From Microlunatus panaciterrae (GTDB lineage Bacteria > Actinomycetota > Actinomycetes > Propionibacteriales > Propionibacteriaceae), in NCBI RefSeq assembly GCF_016907535.1, contig NZ_JAFBCF010000001.1:372001-436000 (forward strand): DNA of 64,000 nt. The letters run 5' to 3'. The notes under the pieces were generated by a model. That model worked only from the letters and a program-made list of their open reading frames with translations, did no database searches and was not told where the DNA came from. Every line of letters begins with the position of its first letter. Position 1 is the stretch's first letter. The position numbers and the translations under genes were made by a program. Below are positions 1-9,151 of the stretch, piece after piece.

Positions 1-512
1 ACGAGATCTTCGGCTCCGGCGTGGGCTCAATGCTGCTGCTCAGCAACTTGGCGACCGTGGTGGGCTTCGTCGTGATGATCGCCCTGTTCGCCCGCGGGTT
101 CCGCACCGACCCGTCACCGATCGCCGTCGGACTGGTCATCCTGTCCGTGGTGGCCATCATGGTGGTGACCAACAAGACCCTCAGCCCGCAGTACCTGCTC
201 TGGCTCGGCGGCCCGATGGCGGCCCTGCTGGCGATGAAGGCGGAACTGGCCGAGGATGAGCGGGCGTTGATCAGACGGCTCGGCAAGCAGCTGGTGCTGC
301 TCGCGCTGCTGACCCATCTGGTCTACCCGAGCCTCTATGACGGCCTGCTGGGCAGGCAGGGCCACGTGATGATCATCATCTCGACGGTCGCCGTCACGCT
401 GCGCAACCTCGCCCTGGTGCTCTTCACCGTCGAGGTCTGCCGGCTGGCCTGGAGGTTCCTCGGCCCGGAGCAGCAGAAGGGCCGCCACGGTTCCGTGGCA
501 GCCCTCCGATGA
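1..512 (+). CDS. GT87/DUF2029-like polyprenol-phosphate-sugar glycosyltransferase, C-terminal part
   Basis: The reading frame is open from base 3 at the left edge, so only the last ~170 residues are present. They form four hydrophobic segments with short loops and a basic tail. The stretch NKTLSPQYLLWLGGP matches the loop found in actinobacterial GT87 (DUF2029) membrane mannosyl/arabinosyl-transferases, which use polyprenyl-phosphate sugars for cell-envelope glycans. The catalytic N-terminal part lies outside the window, so donor and acceptor cannot be judged. The stop lies 14 bases before the convergent stop of the sugar-binding protein gene. The family call rests mainly on the one motif and the hydrophobic pattern. 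Confidence 0.55.
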   Translation, partial: EIFGSGVGSMLLLSNLATVVGFVVMIALFARGFRTDPSPIAVGLVILSVVAIMVVTNKTLSPQYLLWLGGPMAALLAMKAELAEDERALIRRLGKQLVLLALLTHLVYPSLYDGLLGRQGHVMIIISTVAVTLRNLALVLFTVEVCRLAWRFLGPEQQKGRHGSVAALR

Positions 513-526
513 AGCTGTCGGTCTGA

Positions 527-2002
527 TCAGCTCCGGCTGTACTTCTTGACTTTCGGGTCGCTGGCGACTGCGTCACAGGCCTTCTGCATCGCGGCAACGA
601 ACTGGTCCGCGTTGGAGCGGCCGGTGGTCAGGTTGGCCATCTCCCGCTTGCCGGCGTCGTTCATCTCCGCATACCAGCCGGCGTAGCTGACTGACACCAC
701 GTTGTCGCCGGCGGCGGCGGTGGCGTCCGAGACCGACTTCAAGGCGGTGCTCGGGTTCTTCAGGTCCTCACCGGCCCCCTTGACGGCCACCAACGAGCCG
801 GTCGACGCCGAGAACTTGGTCGCACCCTCCTTGCTGAGCATCCGCCGCAGGTATTCGTAGGCGCCGGGCTTGTTCTTGGCCTGCTCGGAGACGATGAAAG
901 GCTCCCCGGCGCCGCCGTTCAGCGTCTCGAACGGCATCTTGTCACTGGAGGTCAGCGACGGGATCGGCTGTACGACCATGTCGAAGCCCTCCGGCACCTT
1001 GCCCTTCATCTCGTTCTCGAGCCAGGAGCCGCAAGGGATCACCGCAGCCTTGCCGAGCAGCCACTGGGTCTGCGAGGTGGTGTGATCCATGCCCTCGGCT
1101 CCCTTCATGATGTAGCCGTCCTTGTAGAGCTTCTCGACCGCCTTGGCGGCTGTCAGCACCGAGTCGTTGGCCCAGGCGTCAGGCTTCAGGTTGTCCAGGC
1201 CCAGCATGATGTCCTTGCCGCCATGCTTGATCGCCATCGTGGTGAGGATGTTCATCATGTACTGGGTGTGCACACCGGTGTGGATGAACGGGGCCATCTT
1301 GCCCTGGTCCTTGATCTCCTTGCAGAGGGCGAAGAAGTCGTCCCACGTCTTGGCGGGCTCCCAACCGTTCTTGTCGAACAGCGGCTTGGAGTACCAGAAA
1401 CCCCACATGGAGAAGACGTAGCCGAGCTGGCGGAAGACCCCGTCGAAGGATCCGCCCTCGACGGCACCGGGAAGCATCAGATCGCCGATCTTGGTGTTCG
1501 GGTCGTCGATGCTCGGAGCATCCAGCAGCGGCTGCAGGTCGGCCAGCTGGTTCTTGTCCACCAGGGCCGAGGTGGGCATCGCGTCGGCACCGGAGTTGTC
1601 GATCACCTCCGGCGGGGTGCCACCGGCGAACCGGGGCTGCAGCGTGGTGGCGATCTTGACGGTCGAGGTCATCTTCGCCACCTCGGAGCCGGCCCAGTCG
1701 TTGTACAGCGCCACATGGGCCTTGCCGTACTCGTCGCCGTAGCCACCATCGAAGATGACCACCTCCAGGGGTGCCTTCTTGTCGACGCCGAACGGGTTGT
1801 CGGCGGTCTTCTCGCCGGCTGCCTGGCTCTCCGAGCCACCCGCAGCGCCCCCTCCGCCACCAGCCGCGCAGGCGGACAGGGCACCCCCCGCACCCACCAG
1901 TGCGGCACCGAGAGCGGCCGACTTGATCAGCGTGCGTCGACTGACGCCGGAGCTGCCCTCCGAGCCGCCGAACGTCAGTGCTGTGCGAATCTCGTCGCTC
2001 AT
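527..2002 (-). CDS. ngcE: NgcE-like N-acetylglucosamine/diacetylchitobiose ABC transporter substrate-binding lipoprotein
   Basis: Extracytoplasmic solute-binding protein of 491 residues. The N-terminus has a twin-arginine-type signal (SRRTLIKSAALGAALVGAGG) followed by a lipobox LSAC, so it is probably Tat-exported and lipid-anchored. The mature N-terminus (NPFGVDKKAPLEVVIFDGG), RFAGGTPPEVIDNSGAD and LLDAPSIDDPN follow the Streptomyces NgcE pattern closely. It is the last gene of a leftward operon after its two permeases, 64 bases beyond the second. No ATPase gene is present, as expected for systems that borrow a shared MsiK-type ATPase. A sugar kinase gene diverges on the other side of the permeases. 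Amino-sugar specificity is inferred from NgcE similarity. Confidence 0.8.
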   Translation of the reverse strand: MSDEIRTALTFGGSEGSSGVSRRTLIKSAALGAALVGAGGALSACAAGGGGGAAGGSESQAAGEKTADNPFGVDKKAPLEVVIFDGGYGDEYGKAHVALYNDWAGSEVAKMTSTVKIATTLQPRFAGGTPPEVIDNSGADAMPTSALVDKNQLADLQPLLDAPSIDDPNTKIGDLMLPGAVEGGSFDGVFRQLGYVFSMWGFWYSKPLFDKNGWEPAKTWDDFFALCKEIKDQGKMAPFIHTGVHTQYMMNILTTMAIKHGGKDIMLGLDNLKPDAWANDSVLTAAKAVEKLYKDGYIMKGAEGMDHTTSQTQWLLGKAAVIPCGSWLENEMKGKVPEGFDMVVQPIPSLTSSDKMPFETLNGGAGEPFIVSEQAKNKPGAYEYLRRMLSKEGATKFSASTGSLVAVKGAGEDLKNPSTALKSVSDATAAAGDNVVSVSYAGWYAEMNDAGKREMANLTTGRSNADQFVAAMQKACDAVASDPKVKKYSRS

Positions 2003-2066
2003 TGCTTTCCTTTCATCGAGACCGTGTCGACGTCGAGTACGGTCATTACGTAGTTGCTGCGGGAGG

Positions 2067-2966
2067 TCACTTCAACGCCCCCGCGGTCATGCCCGACTGG
2101 ATCTGCTTCTGGAAGATCAGGTAGAGGACCAGCACCGGGGCCATGCCGATCATCAAGCCGGCGAACAGCCCGGAGAAGTCCGATCGGTAGCCGGCGGTCG
2201 CCGCCAGGATGGCGAGCCCCTGGGGCACCACGAACTTGCTCTCGTCGGTGACCAGGAAGACGGGTATCAGGTACTGGTTCCACAACCCCAGCGCGTTGAA
2301 GATGCCGATGCTGATCATGCCGGGACGGGCCATCGGCAGCATCACCGAGAAGAACGTCCGGTAATGACCGGCTCCATCCACAAAGGCGGCCTCGGAGATC
2401 TCCTTGGGCAGGGTCGAGAAGAAGCCTGTGAGGAAGAAGACGGTGAAAGGCATCGCGTAGGCGACGTAGACGGCGATCAGCCCGTGGTAGGTGTTCAGCA
2501 GACCGAACCCCTTGACCACGCCGAACAGTGGCACGATCGCCAGGAACAGGGGCACGGCCATCGCGCCGATGAAGGCGTAGCGCAGGATGGTGCGCCCCGG
2601 GAACTCGTAGCGGGCCAGGCAGTAGGCCACCATCGCGCCCAGCACCATCACGATCACCACCGAGGCGGTCACCACGATCAGGCTGTTGAAGAAGTACTGG
2701 GAGATGTGGGACGCGTTCCACGCCCGGGCGTAGTTGTCGAACTGCAGCGCCGCGGGTGGCTTCCAGGAGTCCACGAAGATCTCGTTATCGGTCTTCAGCG
2801 AGGAGAACAGCACCCAGATCAATGGGATGGCCACGATCAGCGCCCAGCCGATCAGGAACACGTGCGTGAAGACGGTGAGTCCACGCTCACCGCGACCGAC
2901 CTTGATGGGTGCGGTCTCCTGCGACAGCTTCAGTTGTTCGCCAGGAGGCGCGGCAGCAAGCGTCAC
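2067..2966 (-). CDS. ngcG: Carbohydrate ABC transporter permease, MalG/NgcG type
   Basis: Inner-membrane permease of 299 residues with about six hydrophobic segments and the EAA loop that docks the ATPase (EAAFVDGAGHYRTFFSVMLP, roughly residues 190-210). The N-terminal ~30 residues are cytoplasmic and charged. Its start codon overlaps the stop of the upstream permease by four bases (ATGA type), indicating translational coupling. With the neighbouring permease and NgcE-like binding protein it forms one importer; the substrate is inferred from the binding protein only. Confidence 0.8.
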   Translation of the reverse strand: MTLAAAPPGEQLKLSQETAPIKVGRGERGLTVFTHVFLIGWALIVAIPLIWVLFSSLKTDNEIFVDSWKPPAALQFDNYARAWNASHISQYFFNSLIVVTASVVIVMVLGAMVAYCLARYEFPGRTILRYAFIGAMAVPLFLAIVPLFGVVKGFGLLNTYHGLIAVYVAYAMPFTVFFLTGFFSTLPKEISEAAFVDGAGHYRTFFSVMLPMARPGMISIGIFNALGLWNQYLIPVFLVTDESKFVVPQGLAILAATAGYRSDFSGLFAGLMIGMAPVLVLYLIFQKQIQSGMTAGALK

Positions 2967-3898
2967 ATCTCCACCTCTTCCCTCTTGGTCGCCCGCAAAG
3001 TGAACGCGGCCAGCACGATGGTGATGAAGAACAAGATCACTCCCTGCGCCGTGGCGTAGCCGAACTGGCCCTGCTCCTTGAAGTTCTTATAGATGGACAG
3101 GGCCATCACCGTGGTCGACTCGTTGGGCCCACCCGGCCCGATGGTCATGATCTGGACGATGGCGAAGGCGTCCAGCGCCATGATGCCCAGATAGATGAAC
3201 GCCACCTGCAGCGAGGGCCGTAGCAGGGGGAAGGTGATCAGCCGGAAGCTCTGCCAGCGACTGGCCTTGTCGATCGCGGCCGCCTCCAGCAGCTCCCGCG
3301 GGATGTTGGCCATCGCCGCCGAGAAGTAGACCATGTAGAAGCCGACGTTGGTCCAGACCAGAGTCACGATGACGGTCAGCAGTGCGGTCCTGGGGTCTGC
3401 CAGCCAGGACGGCGGGTCGGCACCCGGGAACAGCCGCAGCATTGAGTTGAGCAGCCCGGAGGGCTGGAAGACCTGTTGGAACATGATGCCCAGTGCGGCC
3501 ACCGAGATGACCTGCGGCACGAAGAAGAGGATCCGGTAGAACGATGATCCCCGGACGCCGCGAATCTGGCCGCCCTTGGTGCTGCCGGACAGGTTCAGCA
3601 TGGCAGCGAAGAACAGGGCGATGGCGATGGTGGCGGCAGGCACGATGAGCAGCAGGATCAGGTTGTTGCGTAGGCCCATCCAGAAGAACCGGTCAGGCGG
3701 GCCCTCGATACCGAACAGGTAGGCGAAGTTCTGCAGACCGATGAAGTTGTAGGTGGGGGTGTAGCCGGTCCAGTCGGTCAGAGCCAGGTAGAAGGCCTGG
3801 GCGTAGGGCGAGACGACGAAGATGACGAAGATGGCCATCGGCAGCGCCATGAAGACCGTGAGGAACCGATACTTGCCCTGACGCACCTGGCGGACCAC
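2963..3898 (-). CDS. ngcF: Carbohydrate ABC transporter permease, MalF/NgcF type
   Basis: First gene of the leftward operon, 311 residues. It has an N-terminal basic stretch, about six membrane segments and the EAA motif (EAAAIDKASRWQSFRLITFP). The order here is permease-permease-binding protein, whereas in the Streptomyces ngc operon the binding protein gene comes first; this may alter relative expression. The start lies 124 bases from the divergent kinase start, so the two transcription units share a regulatory region. Confidence 0.8.
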   Translation of the reverse strand: MVRQVRQGKYRFLTVFMALPMAIFVIFVVSPYAQAFYLALTDWTGYTPTYNFIGLQNFAYLFGIEGPPDRFFWMGLRNNLILLLIVPAATIAIALFFAAMLNLSGSTKGGQIRGVRGSSFYRILFFVPQVISVAALGIMFQQVFQPSGLLNSMLRLFPGADPPSWLADPRTALLTVIVTLVWTNVGFYMVYFSAAMANIPRELLEAAAIDKASRWQSFRLITFPLLRPSLQVAFIYLGIMALDAFAIVQIMTIGPGGPNESTTVMALSIYKNFKEQGQFGYATAQGVILFFITIVLAAFTLRATKREEVEM

Positions 3899-3934
3899 CC
3901 TTCTTCACCCGTCTGAGTAGTGGACACCTAAACA

Positions 3935-3989
3935 CAAATGCGCATGATTTGCCGTATGACGGGCAGAAGGTGCACTAATTTGCAACAAA
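3935..3989. promoter_or_regulatory. Divergent control region with two small inverted repeats
   Basis: The 124-base gap between the divergent transporter and kinase genes is noticeably more AT-rich than its surroundings. It holds CAAAT-N7-ATTTG (3935-3951) and TTTG-CAA-CAAA (3979-3989), both perfect short inverted repeats 28 bases apart. They could be operator half-sites for a local repressor. They do not look like the DasR box known for GlcNAc genes. No regulator gene is adjacent. Confidence 0.3.
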
Positions 3990-4022
3990 GCTGTCACATT
4001 TGGATCAAGTTTGAGGAGCCGT

Positions 4023-4973
4023 ATGCCCGACCCGTCCACCGCCCTTGTGATCGGCGCGGACATCGGAGGAACGTCGACCCGGGTGGCGGTCGCCGACCTC
4101 TCCGGTCGGGTCTTGAATCTGGCGCGCGGCGGTCCGGGGAACCCCAACTCGGTCGGGCTGGCCGGCTCTGCCGACCAGATCCGCGCTGTCACGGCTGAGG
4201 CCCTCGAGGGACTGAGCGGGGAGGTGGTGGCCGCCACCCTCGGCCTGGCCGGAGGGAGTCGGATCACCGACCAGGCGCCGTTCCTGCGCTCGGCGGTCCC
4301 TGAGACGGTGCGCTGCCTCCCGCGGCTGGTGTCGGACTTCGCAGTGTCGTTCTGTTCCGGCACCCCGGCCCGAACCGGCTATGCCGTCATCGCCGGCACT
4401 GGAGCAGGCTCGGGCCGGATCAGCGACGACGAGATGGTCGAGCGGCGCGATGCCTGGGGCTGGCTGCTCGGCGACGAGGGTTCGGGCTTCTGGCTCGGCC
4501 GGGCCGCGGTCCGGGCCACCCTGCTGGCGTTCGAACGAGACCGTCCGCTCGGTCCGTTGGGGCACCGGGTGCTGGATTTCGCCGGCTGCCGCACCCCGGT
4601 GGACCTGATTGCCACCTGCTACGCCCATCCGCCGACCTGGCTGGCCTCGTTCGCCACGTTGGTCAGCGAGACCGCTGCTCTCGACCCGGTGGCGCGTGAG
4701 ATCACCGAGGAGTGCGCTGCCATCCTCACCGGGTCCGTGCTCAGCCTCGACCCCCGGCCCGGCCTGCCCATCGTTCTGGGAGGTTCGGTGCTCACCGAGC
4801 CGGGCCCGATCAGCAACGCGTTCGAGCGGCACCTGTCCGCACAGTTGCCCAATCCGGTGCTGCGTTCCAGTCTGGGGGTGCTCGGCGCCCTCTGGATCGC
4901 CCTTCGCGGACTCGTCGCTGACGATCCGGCGGTGCATGCGCAACTGCTGGCCACCGGCGCTGCCTGGCGCTGA
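4023..4973 (+). CDS. BadF/BadG/BcrA/BcrD-family N-acetylglucosamine kinase-like protein
   Basis: ASKHA-fold ATPase of 316 residues. PHOSPHATE-1-type motif GADIGGTSTR is at the N-terminus, AGTGAGSG and WGWLLGDEGSGFWLG in the middle (typical of eukaryote-type GlcNAc kinases of this family), and VLGGSVL near the C-terminus. ATG 4023 is chosen because GAGGAG lies just upstream; an in-frame TTG at 4011 is less likely. Divergence from the NgcEFG-like importer supports a job phosphorylating the imported amino sugar. A kinase for another hexosamine or hexose remains possible. Confidence 0.72.
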   Translation: MPDPSTALVIGADIGGTSTRVAVADLSGRVLNLARGGPGNPNSVGLAGSADQIRAVTAEALEGLSGEVVAATLGLAGGSRITDQAPFLRSAVPETVRCLPRLVSDFAVSFCSGTPARTGYAVIAGTGAGSGRISDDEMVERRDAWGWLLGDEGSGFWLGRAAVRATLLAFERDRPLGPLGHRVLDFAGCRTPVDLIATCYAHPPTWLASFATLVSETAALDPVAREITEECAAILTGSVLSLDPRPGLPIVLGGSVLTEPGPISNAFERHLSAQLPNPVLRSSLGVLGALWIALRGLVADDPAVHAQLLATGAAWR

Positions 4974-5109
4974 CCCGAGGGACGATGATGCCGGTTGACA
5001 CTCTGGCAACCCGCCTGCCAACCACTCGACACCTGGTCTGCAATCTTGGGTAGCCTAGGTAACGGCAGTCAACCTGCCGAGCATCATCAGCAACCGGAAG
5101 AAGGCGACA

Positions 5110-8100
5110 GTGGCCCCCGCGCCAGACCCAAGCACACCCGAGTCAGCAACTGATTTCGGCGCCAATGACTGGCTCTTGGAAGAGATGTACGAGAAGTACA
5201 GCTCCGACCCGAACTCGGTGGATCCCAGCTGGGCGAAGTACTTCTCCAGCCATGGCGCGCCCGATCAGGCACCGGCTGCCAACGGCGCCCGGCCGGCTGT
5301 TGACCAGACGGCCCGATCGACGGCGGCAGGTGGAACCGAGCAGCAAGCTCGGCAAGCGCCTGCGCAGCAGACCGCCCCGCCTGCTCCGGCACCCAACCAG
5401 GCCGGCCGTAGGCAACAGCAAACCCCCGAGCAGGCACCCTCTCCGGCCAAGGCTCCCACCGGACGCCCGGCCTCCAGAGTCGAGTCCCCCACTGTGGTCA
5501 AGGACGCCCAGCCGGCCAAGCCAGGATCGAAGGGTGCAGTGCCCGCCGATCCACCCAACCCGGCGGATCGACCGAAGGTGGACACCACCCAGCCGGCCAC
5601 GAACGTCCTGCGCGGAGCGCCCGCGCGGACGGCCAAGAACATGGATCTGTCGCTGACAGTGCCGACCGCGACCAGTGTGCGGTCACTGCCGGTCAAGCTG
5701 CTGATCGACCAACGCGTGGTGATCAACAACCATCTGCGTCGGGCCCGCGGCGGGAAGGTCTCCTACACCCACATCCTCGGCTATGCGATGGTCAAGGCGC
5801 TGCAGTCGGTGCCGGCGATGAACAACGGCTACGAGGTGATCGACGGCAAGCCGAACATGGTCATCCCAGCGCACGTGAACCTGGGTCTGGCCATCGACCT
5901 CCCGAAGGATGACGGCACCCGGCAGCTGCTGGTGCCCAGCATCAAGAAGTGCGAGTCATTGAACTTCGCCCAGTTCTGGGCCGCCTACGAGGAGGTCGTC
6001 AAGAAGGCCCGCGCCGGAAAGCTGACTCTCGAGGACTTCGCCGGAACGACGATCACGCTGACCAACCCGGGCACGATCGGCACCAACCACTCGGTGCCCC
6101 GACTGATGAACGGGCAGGGCTGCATCATCGGCGTCGGCTCGATGGACTACCCGCCGGAGTTCCAGGGCTCCGATCCGGACCGGCTGAGCGAGATGAGCGT
6201 CTCGAAGGTGCTGACGCTGACCTCGACCTACGACCACCGAGTGATTCAGGGTGCCCAGTCCGGCGAGTACCTGGCGCGGCTGCACGCGCTGCTGCTCGGT
6301 GAGGACGGGTTCTACGACGACATCTTCGCCGCCCTGCGGATCCCGTACGAGCCGATCCGCTGGGCCCAGGACGTCAGCGCCCTGCACGACGACCAGGTCG
6401 GCAAGCAGGCCAGGGTCTTCGAGCTGATCAACGCCTATCGGGTCGGCGGCCACCTGATGGCCGACACCGACCCGCTGGAGTATCGGCAGCGCAGCCACCA
6501 TGACCTCGATGTCCAGACGCATGGTCTGACCCTGTGGGATCTGGACCGCGAGTTCGCCACCGGCAGTTTCGGCGGCGGCCAGAAGCTGATGAAGCTTCGC
6601 CAGATTCTCGGTGTGCTGCGTGACTCGTACTGCCGGACCACCGGCATCGAGTACATGCACATCCAGGAGCCGGCTCAGCGGAAGTGGATCCAGGACCGTG
6701 TCGAACGCCCGCACGAGTCGTTGCCTCGTGAGGAGCACCTGCGGATCCTGGACAAGCTCAACGAGGCCGAGATCTTCGAGACGTTCCTGCAGACCAAGTT
6801 CGTTGGTCAGAAGCGGTTCAGCCTCGAGGGCGGCGAGTCGGCGATCGTGCTGCTGGACGAGGTCTGCGAGCAGGCGGCCGACGCCGGTCTGCAGGAGGTC
6901 TGCATCGGGATGCCGCACCGCGGCCGGCTGAACGTGCTGGCCAACATCGTCGGCAAGTCCTACGGCCAGATCTTCCGCGAGTTCGAGGGCAATATCGACC
7001 CCCGGACCGTGCAGGGGTCGGGCGACGTCAAGTACCACCTCGGCAACGAGGGCCAGTTCAAGGCCCTCAGCGGCGCCACCATCAAGACCTCGGTGGCGGC
7101 CAACCCGAGCCACCTCGAGGCGGTCAACCCCGTGCTCGAAGGGATCGCCCGGGCCAAGCAGGACATCCTGGACCGGGGCGGCGAGTTCCCGGTGCTTCCG
7201 GTGCTGATGCACGGTGACGCCGCCTTCGCCGGCCAGGGTGTGGTCGCCGAGACGTTGAACCTGAGCCAGCTGCGCGGCTACCGGACCGGTGGCACGGTGC
7301 ACATCATCGTCAACAACCAGGTCGGCTTCACCACGTCGCCGACGGAGTCACGTTCGTCGATGTACTGCACCGACGTGGCGCGGATGATCCAGGCGCCGAT
7401 CTTCCATGTCAACGGCGACGACCCCGAGGCCTGTATCCGGGTCGCCCGGCTCGCGTTCGCGTTCCGGCAGGAGTTCAACAAGGATGTCGTGATCGACATC
7501 GTCTGCTACCGCCGCCGCGGACACAACGAGGGCGACGACCCGAGCTTCACGCAGCCGATGATGTACGACCTGATCGAGAAGAAGCGCAGCACCCGCAAGC
7601 TCTACACCGAAGCACTGATCGGCCGCGGCGACATCTCGGTCGAGGACGCCGAGGAGGTGATGGCCAAGTTCCAGCAGCGGCTGGAGGGGGTCTTCCGCGA
7701 GGTCCGGGCCGACGACACCCCGGCCGAGGCGGTCGACTACCGCCGGGTCCCCAAGTACCCGAGCAAGGCCGCCGCCGGCCATGGCACCTCGATCACCCCC
7801 GAGACGCTGAAGAAGATCGCCGACGCGCACACCAACGTGCCGGAAGGCTTCACAGTCCATCCCAAGGTGATGCCTCAGCTGCAGCGACGCGCCGCAGCGA
7901 TCACGCAGGGCCCGATCGACTGGGCCACGGCCGAGATCATGGCGTTCGGCTCGCTGTTGATCGAGGGGCGCCCGGTGCGCCTCACCGGGCAGGACAGCCG
8001 CCGTGGCACCTTCGTCCAGCGGTTCGCCGCAGTGGTAGATCGCAAGACCGGTGAGTCCTGGGTGCCGCTGAAGCACCTGGACGAGGAGCAGGGCAAGTTC

Positions 8101-8958
8101 CACATCTTCGACTCGCTGCTCAGCGAGTATGCGGCGATGGGGTTCGAGTACGGCTACTCGGTCGCCCGACCGGAGGCCCTGGTGCTGTGGGAGGCGCAGT
8201 TCGGCGACTTCGTCAACGGCGCGCAGATCATCAGCGACGAGTTCATCTCCGCCGGGCAGGCGAAGTGGACGCAGAAGTCGGGGGTCGTCCTGCTGCTGCC
8301 GCACGGCTACGAGGGCCAGGGACCTGACCATTCCTCGGCCCGCCCCGAACGCTGGCTCCAGCTGGCGGCGGAGGACGCGATGATCGTGGCTCAGCCGTCG
8401 ACTCCGGCCAGCCACTTCCACATGCTGCGCACCCAGGCGCTGGGCGAGAAGCACCGGCCGCTGATCGTGCTCACACCGAAGAAGATGCTGCGGATGAAGG
8501 CGGCCGTCTCCGACCCGTCGGACTTCACCGACGCGTCCTGGCAGCCGGTTCTCGGCGACGCCACCATCGCCAACCCGGACGCGGTGGAGCAGGTGCTGCT
8601 GTGCTCGGGCCGGATCCGCTGGGACCTCTTCGAGCACCGTTCGCGCGCTGGCAAGGATGACTCGGTGGCCATCGTGTCGCTGGAACGGCTCTACCCCGCC
8701 CCGGCCAGCGGGATCATCGCCGAGCTCAACAAGTACCCGAACGTACGTGAGGTGCGCTGGGTGCAGGACGAGCCCGAGAACCAGGGCGCCTGGCCGTTCA
8801 TCGCCCTCAACCTGCCGAAGGCCATGACGGACGTCGACCCGTCGGCGAAGTGGGAGATCGTGCCGATCACCAGGCCCGCCTCCTCCGCACCGTCGGTGGG
8901 CTCGGCCAAGGTCCACGAGGCCGAACAGCGGGCACTCCTCGAAGCAGCACTGCGCTGA
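5110..8958 (+). CDS. kgd: Multifunctional 2-oxoglutarate decarboxylase / dehydrogenase E1-E2 fusion (Kgd/OdhA/SucA)
   Basis: A 1282-residue TCA-cycle enzyme of the actinobacterial fused type. Residues ~18-45 carry the short E1 helix (NDWLLEEMYEKYSSDPNSVDPSW). Residues ~46-175 are a Pro/Ala/Gln linker. Residues ~180-400 are an E2 succinyltransferase core with the catalytic DHRV histidine at 376. The rest is a thiamine-diphosphate E1 with GMPHRGRLN (~600) and HGDAAFAGQG (~701). There is no lipoyl domain, so acyl transfer must use the E2 of pyruvate dehydrogenase, as known for OdhA/Kgd. The start is GTG. In relatives the enzyme is inhibited by the FHA protein GarA/OdhI, not encoded here. Confidence 0.95.
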   Translation: MAPAPDPSTPESATDFGANDWLLEEMYEKYSSDPNSVDPSWAKYFSSHGAPDQAPAANGARPAVDQTARSTAAGGTEQQARQAPAQQTAPPAPAPNQAGRRQQQTPEQAPSPAKAPTGRPASRVESPTVVKDAQPAKPGSKGAVPADPPNPADRPKVDTTQPATNVLRGAPARTAKNMDLSLTVPTATSVRSLPVKLLIDQRVVINNHLRRARGGKVSYTHILGYAMVKALQSVPAMNNGYEVIDGKPNMVIPAHVNLGLAIDLPKDDGTRQLLVPSIKKCESLNFAQFWAAYEEVVKKARAGKLTLEDFAGTTITLTNPGTIGTNHSVPRLMNGQGCIIGVGSMDYPPEFQGSDPDRLSEMSVSKVLTLTSTYDHRVIQGAQSGEYLARLHALLLGEDGFYDDIFAALRIPYEPIRWAQDVSALHDDQVGKQARVFELINAYRVGGHLMADTDPLEYRQRSHHDLDVQTHGLTLWDLDREFATGSFGGGQKLMKLRQILGVLRDSYCRTTGIEYMHIQEPAQRKWIQDRVERPHESLPREEHLRILDKLNEAEIFETFLQTKFVGQKRFSLEGGESAIVLLDEVCEQAADAGLQEVCIGMPHRGRLNVLANIVGKSYGQIFREFEGNIDPRTVQGSGDVKYHLGNEGQFKALSGATIKTSVAANPSHLEAVNPVLEGIARAKQDILDRGGEFPVLPVLMHGDAAFAGQGVVAETLNLSQLRGYRTGGTVHIIVNNQVGFTTSPTESRSSMYCTDVARMIQAPIFHVNGDDPEACIRVARLAFAFRQEFNKDVVIDIVCYRRRGHNEGDDPSFTQPMMYDLIEKKRSTRKLYTEALIGRGDISVEDAEEVMAKFQQRLEGVFREVRADDTPAEAVDYRRVPKYPSKAAAGHGTSITPETLKKIADAHTNVPEGFTVHPKVMPQLQRRAAAITQGPIDWATAEIMAFGSLLIEGRPVRLTGQDSRRGTFVQRFAAVVDRKTGESWVPLKHLDEEQGKFHIFDSLLSEYAAMGFEYGYSVARPEALVLWEAQFGDFVNGAQIISDEFISAGQAKWTQKSGVVLLLPHGYEGQGPDHSSARPERWLQLAAEDAMIVAQPSTPASHFHMLRTQALGEKHRPLIVLTPKKMLRMKAAVSDPSDFTDASWQPVLGDATIANPDAVEQVLLCSGRIRWDLFEHRSRAGKDDSVAIVSLERLYPAPASGIIAELNKYPNVREVRWVQDEPENQGAWPFIALNLPKAMTDVDPSAKWEIVPITRPASSAPSVGSAKVHEAEQRALLEAALR

Positions 8959-8974
8959 CCGGCCGGCAGCGCTG

Positions 8975-9151
8975 ATGTACTTCACCGATCGTGGCATCGA
9001 GGAGCTGGAGTCGCGTCGGGGCGACGACGACGTCAGCCTCGCCTGGCTCGCCGAGCAGCTGCGCACCTTCGTGGATCTCAACCCCGAGTTCGAGACCCCG
9101 ATCGAGCGGTTCGCCACCTGGCTCGCCCGGCTGGACGACGACGACGACTGA
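8975..9151 (+). CDS. DUF6104-family small protein
   Basis: A 58-residue acidic protein, MYFTDRGIEELESRRG then LAWLAEQLRTFVDLNPEFE, ending LARLDDDDD. The pattern matches the DUF6104 family, small actinobacterial proteins of unknown function. It begins 16 bases after the kgd stop with no obvious Shine-Dalgarno sequence, so it probably depends on read-through from kgd. Its conservation beside a TCA enzyme is intriguing, but nothing in the sequence gives a function. Confidence 0.7.
   Translation: MYFTDRGIEELESRRGDDDVSLAWLAEQLRTFVDLNPEFETPIERFATWLARLDDDDD

Noticed and set aside
4995-5056. TTGACA (4995-5000) as the kgd promoter
   Set aside because: No acceptable -10 hexamer lies 16-18 bases downstream; TAGCCT at 5051 has no matching -35, so I do not call a promoter.
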